DNA of 64,000 nt from an uncultured bacterium (GTDB lineage Bacteria > Chloroflexota > Anaerolineae > J036 > Brachytrichaceae), in assembly GCA_903873965.1 (NCBI GenBank), contig CAIQQO010000201.1, positions 18,957 to 82,956 of the forward strand, in the 5' to 3' direction. Shown one piece after another: positions 9,231 to 17,528 of this stretch. The notes under the pieces were generated by a model. The model ran no database searches, was not told where the DNA came from, and saw only the letters and a list, made by a program, of their open reading frames with translations. Within the stretch, counting starts at the first letter, position 1; each line of letters begins with the position of its first letter. The translations under genes were made by a program, and so were the position numbers.

Positions 9231-9845
9231 GTGCCACAGTTTGATATAACGCGTTATCAGGATCAGCTAAACCTGTTGCATACCCACATCTGCCCTCGGC
9301 AGGTGCTTGGCATGCGCATGGGCGAATTGGCCGGCGACTATTTAGGTCTCGACTTGCCGGTGTTACGGCAACAGCACGACAAGCGTTTGTTTGTTTTTGT
9401 TGAGACGGATGGCTGTTTTGTCGATGGTGTGATGGTGGCGACCGGCTGCTCGCTTGGTCATCGTACCATGCGGTTGGAAGATCAGGGGAAAACGGCTGCC
9501 ACGTTCGTGGATACTAGTCGGCATGACCAGTCTGGTCTGCGCATCTGGCCGCACCCTCTAGCGCGCCAGCGTGCAATGGATATGGCGCCTGGCGCGAGTA
9601 GCCGGTGGCATGCACAACTCGATGGCTATCAACACATGGCCAATGCCGACCTGCTTTGTACGCGCGTAGTGACACTGACTGTTTCGATGCAGGCCATCAT
9701 CAGTAAACCCGGCCTGCGTCAGGAATGCGCAGTCTGCGGCGAAGAGATTATGAATGAACGCGGCATTTTACGGGGAGATGTGATTCTGTGCCGCACGTGT
9801 GCCGGCGAGTCGCGCTACTATGAAGTGACAACGCCCAGTGACTAG
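9231..9845 (+). CDS. FmdE family protein (formylmethanofuran dehydrogenase subunit E-like) with C-terminal zinc finger
   Basis: LLHTHICPRQVLGMRMGELAGDYL (FmdE H/C motif) and CAVCGEEI...CRTCAG zinc finger; GTG start. Confidence 0.8.
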   Translation: MPQFDITRYQDQLNLLHTHICPRQVLGMRMGELAGDYLGLDLPVLRQQHDKRLFVFVETDGCFVDGVMVATGCSLGHRTMRLEDQGKTAATFVDTSRHDQSGLRIWPHPLARQRAMDMAPGASSRWHAQLDGYQHMANADLLCTRVVTLTVSMQAIISKPGLRQECAVCGEEIMNERGILRGDVILCRTCAGESRYYEVTTPSD

Positions 9846-10091
9846 CACGGCGCTTTGCCACAGAATTTCATAACCATCATCACGTTACAATGTGCTGTAT
9901 AAAAGGCCGCCGTCGCATGGGCAAACAGGGCCATGCCGGCAATAGTGGTGCACATCTTTACAAGGAGTATGATGAAACCGAACTTGAAACTGGTCATGAA
10001 TCGCCTGATGGCGATCCTGAAGCCTTGTGGTCAATCACAAGAGGCCGGCGATGGTGCGTCGTCCATCCCCACTTTCCGTGAGTCTCGTGGT

Positions 10092-10547
10092 ATGTCATCC
10101 TCTAACCTGGCAACGCCTGCAAAACGACACTTGGACCGCAAGGCCGCTTTGATGGCGCTGTCGACTTTTACGCTTGCGTTGGTGGTGGCCGGATGCGCCT
10201 CGGTGGTACAACCCTATGCCGTGCGCAAAGGCACTGCGCGCGACTTTATCTTCTCGGTGGAACCCTTGAACAATGCGGCGGTGCGGGTGTGGTTGCGGTC
10301 GGATAACATGGCCGCGTACTGCGTGACGCAACCCGAATTGGCAGCGCGGTTTACTGATGCGATCGTCAATTGGAACGGCGAGGTGCTGGTGACTTATCAC
10401 TCGCTATCGCCGGTCGAGCAGAAAGCGCGTGAGTGGGTGCTGGCTGGCTGCGGCACATTCTCTGGCACCAATGCCAGTACCTTTGAACTTTACAATGTGG
10501 ACGACATGAAACTAGTGTCTGGACGACCTGACAACAGCGGGCGTTAG
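10092..10547 (+). CDS. Hypothetical lipoprotein
   Basis: Signal peptide with lipobox FTLALVVAGCAS; ORF track starts at 9933, later ATG near 10092 preferred. Confidence 0.55.
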   Translation: MSSSNLATPAKRHLDRKAALMALSTFTLALVVAGCASVVQPYAVRKGTARDFIFSVEPLNNAAVRVWLRSDNMAAYCVTQPELAARFTDAIVNWNGEVLVTYHSLSPVEQKAREWVLAGCGTFSGTNASTFELYNVDDMKLVSGRPDNSGR

Positions 10548-10615
10548 GTCGCATCGACCATCCAGCAGGGATGCATAGCCATACCATATTCTACTCAACA
10601 TCAAGTACAACGCGC

Positions 10616-11884
10616 ATGATGGGAATTCGACGCCGTTCTGACCCAGTCTTACGGGGACGCAGTGCTGTTCTGGCTTTCGCCTGCCTGCTGATGGCCTTGT
10701 CGCCATTCTCACAGAGCTGCAGAGCCATGCCATCGTATGCCCAAACGGCAGCCCAGGTGCGCGTGACGCCTGTTCCCTCCCAGGTGACTACCAGTGCGCT
10801 GACCAATGTGACCGTGCAGGTCATAGGCGCCACTGGCCTGTATGCGATCGACATCATCGTGAAGTTCGACCCCGTGCTGCTCGAGGCTGCAGGCACCAGC
10901 CCGGGACAACAATACGTGCCGGTGACACCCGGAACGTTTCTTGAGGCGGGTACGACAACAGCGAATCAGGCTGACAATAGCGCCGGGACGATTCATTTCG
11001 CGATGACGCAGATTGGGGCAAGCCCTGCTAAATCGGGTGATGGTCTCCTTTTCAGCATCAACCTGCGCGGGCGCGCCAACATCGGCCTCTCTGCTCTCAC
11101 CTTTACAAAAGTGCAATTGACTTCCCAGAATGGCACTTTGTTGCCAACCACGTTGACGTATGGTGAGATTACCGTAATTGCAGGGCCACCTGGCAGTGTT
11201 GCGCAGACGCCATTGCCCACGATCACGCCGTGGCCAACACTGAACCCCGGCGGTTCTCCCATTGATACACCTACGCCCGGCGCACCTCAGCTTCCGACTC
11301 AAACCGCCACGGCATCTCCAACACCAACGGCCACGGCATCACCCGTCGCCGAGTCGACCGTAATCCCATCGCCCCTTCCGCCGGTGTTGCCCAGCGTGAC
11401 GCACACCGCGCTTGTGCCCACGCACACCAGCACGGCAATAGCAACTGCATCCACGTCAACCCCTACACCCGTACTGACATCGTCGACAACCCCCACAACG
11501 ACAGCGGTGATCATCACCGTGACGCAGCAAGCGCCGCTGCCATCACCGGATCAAGCACTGACGTCATCCATGCAGTCTGACGGAGGTACGGAACCATCCG
11601 GCATCGCGACTTCGCCTTCACTCAGCGGCACAAACAGCATTTCGCCGTCACTCGTGGCCTTATCAGCGCCACCGTCGCGCATAACGCAGGGGCAGGCCAG
11701 AGCGCCATTAAGTGCGGATGAGAAGCGCGCCCAACTGACTCGCGCTACGATCGAAACGTTGATCTTGCTCGCCTTGTGCCTGATCGGGCTGATTGTGATG
11801 GCGGCAGGCGTGGTCGTTGTCAGGATCATGCTGCAGCCGCCAACAGGAGTTGATGGAAGTCAGGGGACAAGGGACGGGGGATAG
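10616..11884 (+). CDS. Secreted cohesin-like domain protein with Thr/Pro-rich linker and C-terminal TM anchor
   Basis: Signal peptide; cohesin-like pattern VTTSALTNVTVQVIGATGLYAIDIIVKFDPVLLEA...GTIHFAMTQIG...GDGLLFSINLRGRANIGLSALTFTKVQL; low-complexity linker; TM LILLALCLIGLIVMAAGVVVV. Confidence 0.75.
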   Translation: MMGIRRRSDPVLRGRSAVLAFACLLMALSPFSQSCRAMPSYAQTAAQVRVTPVPSQVTTSALTNVTVQVIGATGLYAIDIIVKFDPVLLEAAGTSPGQQYVPVTPGTFLEAGTTTANQADNSAGTIHFAMTQIGASPAKSGDGLLFSINLRGRANIGLSALTFTKVQLTSQNGTLLPTTLTYGEITVIAGPPGSVAQTPLPTITPWPTLNPGGSPIDTPTPGAPQLPTQTATASPTPTATASPVAESTVIPSPLPPVLPSVTHTALVPTHTSTAIATASTSTPTPVLTSSTTPTTTAVIITVTQQAPLPSPDQALTSSMQSDGGTEPSGIATSPSLSGTNSISPSLVALSAPPSRITQGQARAPLSADEKRAQLTRATIETLILLALCLIGLIVMAAGVVVVRIMLQPPTGVDGSQGTRDGG

Positions 11885-11949
11885 GTGGCAGGCATCACGC
11901 AACAAAGTAATGCGATCCCTCAATGTCGATTTCAATTAGCAGGGCGATA

Positions 11950-13752
11950 TCACAGTGTTTTCAAGGCTCGCAGCAACGAAGGCCGGCGGCGATAGTCCTC
12001 TCTTATCCGCGCCAGGTACGCATCCCATGTGTGTCCTTGGCCGAGTACGCGATAGGCCTTCTTCACAAGTATCAGCCAAGCGGCGACCGTAGGATAGTTT
12101 GAACTGCTGACGGTGTCGATCAATGCTTGGGCATGTTGTTTGCCCACCTCGACCACCCAATCAGGGCGATGCTGCATCACGCCATCGGCGATGATACTAA
12201 CGACTTGCGTGTTGATTCTTCCACGAGCGCTGTTTGCGAAAGCAATTGCCGCATCCCATTCCTGCTCGTACAGTAATATCGCAGCATACTCACTGGACAG
12301 CCACCAACGTGCCGATTGCTCAAGGAGGTGTTTTCTTATCTCGTCCCAGTTCTTGTCTGCCAGTGCCTTGATCTCCTGAAAGAGCGGCAGTAACGGATTT
12401 TCATCGAACACCGCTATCAACGCTTGCAACGCCAAATCGTCCTGTTTGTGCGATTTAGCCAAGGGGGCTAGCCATCGCCCCAACTCGGCGCGGGATTGCG
12501 CCAACTGCAAGCCATTTCCTGCAATCATGATGGCTTCTGCTACCTGACCGATCGCATGCAACTGTTGCGCCAGCGCTAACGCCTCGCTTGCCAGTTTGAA
12601 ATGTTGCGTAGCATACTGCACCGCCTCGGTTCCGCGCCTCAACTCAATTAGTTTTTGTGTGTAACGGAGATGACGCCTGGCAGAAAGCGCAATGGCCAGA
12701 TATCGCTCGTTTTCGCCGCGTCGATTCAGCACATTTAGCTGTGCATCGTTGACGTCTTCCAGGCGATAGTTACTTGTCCCCCATGTGTTCTCCGGGATAG
12801 CGGCATGTTCTTTGATGATTTCATCGTCACCAGCCTCATCAGCATCGTTATTGCCGTGTTCGCTCTTGCGATCAATTGCGGTCCAGCCATATTCCAGCGC
12901 ATCACTCGTCGCAGGATAGCCGTGATAGTCATCCCCGATTGCAATTTGGAGGTTCTGTTTCTCAGCGCTGCTTAACTCGGTGCTGAGCACAGCCTCCGCA
13001 GTGGGTATGTCCAGCTGATTCGCAAAGTTGTCCAGCTCGCTCAGTTCAAAATCTGCGTAATTCTGACTCTTGCGAATCTCATCGATTACGGCGGTAGCGA
13101 TTGCCAGCGCATTCCTGGATTGGTCTGTGTTCAAGTAGTCGACTATGACTTGCCGTATTTCGTCAAGTTCCTGGATCAGTTCGCCGTCCTCCTCTTCGTA
13201 TTCCGGGTTGTAGTTCTCACATGCGTCACGGATGAGTGCGCGGATGTGTTGGCGATATGGGGCGTCGTCCACGGTCTTGTGCTGCGGTGTGTTTTTTACC
13301 TCACCTGTGGACTTTGCTGTGGTGCTCTTGCGCGCCAGATCGGCGACCCAGCGTTCGACCGCGTTGCGCACGTCATCGTTTTTCTGAATAAGCGCCGTCA
13401 GCAGTTCCACCATCTGGTCGCGATTCAGTCCGCTCAGCAGGTACTGTGGGGCAATTTGCGGCTCGAACGACGCAGGGTCATTCAAATAAGCCAGAAGCAG
13501 CGCGACGATGTGTTTGCAATAATCGCCATTTTCATAAGCGCATGTGCACGAGGCGTTGGAGACGCCGGCGTTGTCAAATTCCACGCGCAGTTGGTAATGT
13601 GGGGCGTAACTGCCACGGCACTTGGCATTGAGAGCATTCTCGCTGATGGCTGCTTCGTAAATGGCGCCTTTGCTGTAGTAGTCACGACCACGGGCGAGTG
13701 ATTCATTCGAAGCGCCTGCGCTAATCATGGCTTCGGTCAATTTTATGAGCAT
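11950..13752 (-). CDS. SWIM zinc finger domain protein
   Basis: CSCAYENGDYCKHIVALLLAYLNDP (CxCx8CxH). Start at MLIKLTEAMISAG (13752) preceded by GGAGG; ORF track start 13890. Confidence 0.82.
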   Translation of the reverse strand: MLIKLTEAMISAGASNESLARGRDYYSKGAIYEAAISENALNAKCRGSYAPHYQLRVEFDNAGVSNASCTCAYENGDYCKHIVALLLAYLNDPASFEPQIAPQYLLSGLNRDQMVELLTALIQKNDDVRNAVERWVADLARKSTTAKSTGEVKNTPQHKTVDDAPYRQHIRALIRDACENYNPEYEEEDGELIQELDEIRQVIVDYLNTDQSRNALAIATAVIDEIRKSQNYADFELSELDNFANQLDIPTAEAVLSTELSSAEKQNLQIAIGDDYHGYPATSDALEYGWTAIDRKSEHGNNDADEAGDDEIIKEHAAIPENTWGTSNYRLEDVNDAQLNVLNRRGENERYLAIALSARRHLRYTQKLIELRRGTEAVQYATQHFKLASEALALAQQLHAIGQVAEAIMIAGNGLQLAQSRAELGRWLAPLAKSHKQDDLALQALIAVFDENPLLPLFQEIKALADKNWDEIRKHLLEQSARWWLSSEYAAILLYEQEWDAAIAFANSARGRINTQVVSIIADGVMQHRPDWVVEVGKQHAQALIDTVSSSNYPTVAAWLILVKKAYRVLGQGHTWDAYLARIREDYRRRPSLLRALKTL

Positions 13753-13930
13753 ACGCCACCTCCTGAGTATGGTCAGTTGACTATACATCAGGTACGTCGC
13801 CTGCGCGGCTCCTCTCTTCCTCTCGCTAAAAACGCGGGTTTTTCCATTTGGTGTATTATCGAATTTGAATTGTAGATTCGCAAAAATCAATTAAAACAAG
13901 CGAGTAGATACCTACTCCAAGGTTCCACCT

Positions 13931-16900
13931 TTGCATACTTTCAAAGAGGTAACAACGACGCGCCTATCCGGGCTAACGGACCGTGTTGACACCCAATCCC
14001 AGCCGCTGATTGAACCGCCGACCAACCGGGCAGAGCCGACTGTCCCCACTCATCTGGCCGAGTTGGAATTACGCATCCTACGCGGTTGGGAACAAAGACG
14101 CGGCCAGGGTGCTGCCGAAGTACTGCCGGGAGATTTCGAACAACTCTCGTTCGAACGCCGGGGGCTTCTGTACACGCTCAAGTGCTGCCACAAGACCGAT
14201 GCTGATGCTCACGAAGGCGGCAGGGAAGGCGGTTGCCCTCTCTGTGATTCCGTCCAGCGCCAGCTGCACAACCTCACCGCCGTTCAGCTGCCCTCCGGCC
14301 GCAGCTGGGAAATCTGGGTCAATAAGAGAAGCTATGCTGCGTACCATATCCTGATCATGCCCTTGACTGGTCAGGGACAGCCTGAGCATCGCTGTTGCGG
14401 CCAGGAAGCCACCCGCGACGATATCCAGGATATGCTGGCGCTGAAGACACTTCTACCCCACTTCTGCCTGTTCTTCAACGCTCATGGCGCGGGTAACAGC
14501 CAGGAACATCAGCATTTCCAGGGCTTTTACGCGGATACCGGCGCTGTGCTGCAAGTGGAGAAACAGGCCACACAGGGTTTGTGGCAGCACGGGCGTTTTT
14601 GGATGACGCAGGTGGAAGATTGGCCGGCAGAGTGCATCAGGATGCGGGGCCGGCACGATGTGCTGGCCGCGTACGCGGCCCAGGCTATTCAACTCGCTAG
14701 ACAAAAAAACCTGTCTTACAACTTGTTGTTCACAGGCAACGCGCTGTACTTTGCCAGGAGAAAGCAACTCGGATCAACCCACCTGGATAAGACCGCAGCC
14801 GGCGCGCTGGATGTGTTTGATCTGAAGCACATTGTCTCGCCGTCTGCGTTTGAGTGGGCGAAAACACACCCCCTGCAACTGCCAGACGAACTTGATTCGC
14901 TGTATGCGGATATCACCTGCAGCCGTGTCGAGACGCAGGCCTTCATGCGGGAGTGGATACAACTGGTCGGCGACGCACCGATATCCCATCTGGCTACGAA
15001 TGCTGCCGTTCAGTCGCAGGAGGCGACCGTACTGGACATACTGGTTGACTGTGCGGCAGGAGAACCGGCGTTGCGTGTGGCGGGCAGAGCGAAACTGGCG
15101 GCGTTTCTGAAAGATGAACTCTCCAATCGTAAGGAGCTGGCTGAAGCGCCATCAGCCTGTGGCACACCCGGCCATAAATGGTCGCGATTTTCCCGCTGGG
15201 CGGAGTCACGCCTACGGCCGGCAGAAGAAAGAATCAAAGACTCTGAAGAGGTTAACAAGGGGCTGGGCGTCGTGGATGCCCTGGTTGAAGCCTCGCGTTG
15301 CCTGCTGTGCCGGGAACCATTCTGCACCAAGGGCTGCCCGGTCATGATGGATATCAAGGGTGTGGTGAAGGCCTTTGTGAACGGCGACATCCAACAGGCT
15401 TATGCCATTATCAGAAAAGATAACATCCTACCGGCAATTACGAGCCGGGTTTGTCCACAGGAGACACAATGCCAGGCAACCTGCGCGCTGGCCAAAAGAG
15501 GCGATGCGTTATCGATTGGTCAACTGGAAAGGGCGGTGGTGGACCTGCACGACTTATTCTGCGCCTGCCGAGTGATCGATGCAGCGGAGATTGAGGACCA
15601 CGTTGACATCGTCATGCCTGAAAAAGACTATCCCATTGCGGTCATCGGTGCCGGCCCGGCTGGTCTTACGGTTGCATCCGAGCTGGCGCGCTGGTACACC
15701 CGCGTGGTCATCTTTGAAGCGTTGCCCGAACCGGGCGGCGGTGTGTTGAAGTATGGGATTCCCGGCTTCCGCTTGCCAAAAGACATCGTGCAAGCCGAGA
15801 TTGATTGGGTCAAAAGCCGCGGCGTTAAACTCATCTTCGATGTGGCCGTCGGTCGCACCCTGACCATCGCGGACTTGCGCCAGATGGGCTTTCGCGCGAT
15901 TGTGCTCGGCACAGGCGCCGGGTTGCCGAAGTTCATGGGCATACCCGGCGAGGAACTGAATGGCGTCGTTACCGCCAACGAGTTTCTCATGCGCTACAAC
16001 CTGATGTCAGCCGGGCAGCCCGAGTATGACACACCTCTCAAGGTGGGCAGGAAAGTGGTTATTATCGGTGGCGGCAATGTGGCCATGGATTCAGCGCGCA
16101 GCGCCATGCGCACCGGCGCACAAGAGGTCATTGTCATGTACCGTCGGGCGGAGGTAGATATGCCGGTGCGCGCTGAGGAACTGGATCGCGCCAGGGAAGA
16201 GGGCATCATCGTCATGCCACTGACAGCACTGCTGGAGTTCCTGGGCGTCGATGGCGCGCTCACGGGCGCACGCTGCCAAAAGATGGCCCTGGGCAAGCCG
16301 GATGAATCGGGGCGCCGCTCTCCTCAGCCGATTCAGGGTAGTGAATTCATCGTCGACGGCGTCAGCAGCGTCATTCTGGCCATTGGCACCGAGCCCAACA
16401 CCATGCTCATGGACCAGGAAAGATTGCCCAAGGGCAAGTGGAATACCGTCGCTCTTCAGGATGCTCAAACCGGCCAGACCCGGCAGCCGGACATTTTCGC
16501 CGCCGGTGACATTGCCGGCGGGTCGACGGTGATCGACGCGATGGGCACCGCCCGCAAAGCCGTCGTGGGAGTGCACACCTATCTGCAGTCTCTGCCCGAA
16601 GATGCGCGCCGGATTCGCACCGACCGGCGCGTGCTGCAGGCCGATGGTTACGCGATCACGCATCGAGAGGAACTGGCCAGTAATATCGTCCTGTTGAAAG
16701 TGTCAGCGCCGTTTGTGGCGGCGGCTGCGCGCGCCGGTCAGTTTGTCATGGTCATGAGTGATGCCCGTTCGGAACGAATTCCCCTCACCATTGCCGATTG
16801 GGATGCGGACAGTGGTGAAATCACTATAGTCATCCAGGCGGTCGGCTTGTCGACCATCAAGCTGTGTCGACGCCAGGTGGGCGAGCGCCTCTTCAGTGTG

Positions 16901-17482
16901 GCCGGCGCGTTGGGGCAACCCACCCATGTCGTGCATGACCCACAAAAAGACATCGTTGTCTGCGTTGCCGGCGGGGTCGGTATCGCACCGCTCTATCCGA
17001 TTGCCCGCGCCAACGTGCAGGCCGGAAACCGCGTGGTATCCATCATCGGCGTGAAATCACTCGACATGCTGTTTTGGGAAGACAGGATGCGGGCCATGTC
17101 AACCGCATTCACGCTGACGCTGGATTCGCAAGGACAGCTTGTGACCGATGGACTGGGAGCGTATCTGGAGGAGCAGCAGAGCAATGGCGGCATCCACCGG
17201 ATCGCGCGCGTCGTCGCCATAGGATCGGCTGGCATGATGCAGGCCGTGAGTAAATTGACCGCCCGTTACGGCATTCCTACGGTGGTCAGCCTGAATTCGA
17301 TCATGCTATGCGGGATCGGCATGTGCGGCTGTGATCGCGAGAACGTCAACGGTCAGCGGGTGTTTACCTGTGTGCATGGGCCTGAATTCGAGAGCCAGTC
17401 GGTTGACTGGCATGGCGTGTTTGCGCGACAGAAGCGCTATCTCCAGGAAGAGGCGCTCGCGCGCGCAGCCTCGAAGGGATAG
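13931..17482 (+). CDS. Three-module protein: GalT/HIT-superfamily domain, NfnB/GltD-like flavoprotein, NfnA-like ferredoxin:NADP reductase
   Basis: GCPLCDS plus NSQEHQHFQGFY (HxHxQ) at N-term; RPAEERIKDSEEVNKGLGVVDALVEASRCLLCREPFCTKGCPV, VIGAGPAGL, IGGGNVAMDSARSA; then AGQFVMVM...CVAGGVGIAPLYPIARA...MLCGIGMCGCDRE (FNR/2Fe-2S). Single uninterrupted frame; start TTG at 13931 uncertain. Confidence 0.88.
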   Translation: MHTFKEVTTTRLSGLTDRVDTQSQPLIEPPTNRAEPTVPTHLAELELRILRGWEQRRGQGAAEVLPGDFEQLSFERRGLLYTLKCCHKTDADAHEGGREGGCPLCDSVQRQLHNLTAVQLPSGRSWEIWVNKRSYAAYHILIMPLTGQGQPEHRCCGQEATRDDIQDMLALKTLLPHFCLFFNAHGAGNSQEHQHFQGFYADTGAVLQVEKQATQGLWQHGRFWMTQVEDWPAECIRMRGRHDVLAAYAAQAIQLARQKNLSYNLLFTGNALYFARRKQLGSTHLDKTAAGALDVFDLKHIVSPSAFEWAKTHPLQLPDELDSLYADITCSRVETQAFMREWIQLVGDAPISHLATNAAVQSQEATVLDILVDCAAGEPALRVAGRAKLAAFLKDELSNRKELAEAPSACGTPGHKWSRFSRWAESRLRPAEERIKDSEEVNKGLGVVDALVEASRCLLCREPFCTKGCPVMMDIKGVVKAFVNGDIQQAYAIIRKDNILPAITSRVCPQETQCQATCALAKRGDALSIGQLERAVVDLHDLFCACRVIDAAEIEDHVDIVMPEKDYPIAVIGAGPAGLTVASELARWYTRVVIFEALPEPGGGVLKYGIPGFRLPKDIVQAEIDWVKSRGVKLIFDVAVGRTLTIADLRQMGFRAIVLGTGAGLPKFMGIPGEELNGVVTANEFLMRYNLMSAGQPEYDTPLKVGRKVVIIGGGNVAMDSARSAMRTGAQEVIVMYRRAEVDMPVRAEELDRAREEGIIVMPLTALLEFLGVDGALTGARCQKMALGKPDESGRRSPQPIQGSEFIVDGVSSVILAIGTEPNTMLMDQERLPKGKWNTVALQDAQTGQTRQPDIFAAGDIAGGSTVIDAMGTARKAVVGVHTYLQSLPEDARRIRTDRRVLQADGYAITHREELASNIVLLKVSAPFVAAAARAGQFVMVMSDARSERIPLTIADWDADSGEITIVIQAVGLSTIKLCRRQVGERLFSVAGALGQPTHVVHDPQKDIVVCVAGGVGIAPLYPIARANVQAGNRVVSIIGVKSLDMLFWEDRMRAMSTAFTLTLDSQGQLVTDGLGAYLEEQQSNGGIHRIARVVAIGSAGMMQAVSKLTARYGIPTVVSLNSIMLCGIGMCGCDRENVNGQRVFTCVHGPEFESQSVDWHGVFARQKRYLQEEALARAASKG

Positions 17483-17498
17483 CGTCTTTCGCATGGAT

Positions 17499-17528
17499 AA
17501 AGCTCCGGGTTTTAACCCGGAGCTTTTT
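17499..17528 (+). terminator. Rho-independent terminator
   Basis: AAGCTCCGGGTTTTAACCCGGAGCTTTTTTT just after the stop of the 1183-aa ORF. Confidence 0.9.

Noticed and set aside
16091-16663. 190-aa minus ORF and many other short ORFs inside the 1183-aa fusion
   Set aside because: Fully nested antisense to a gene with clear motifs in all three modules.
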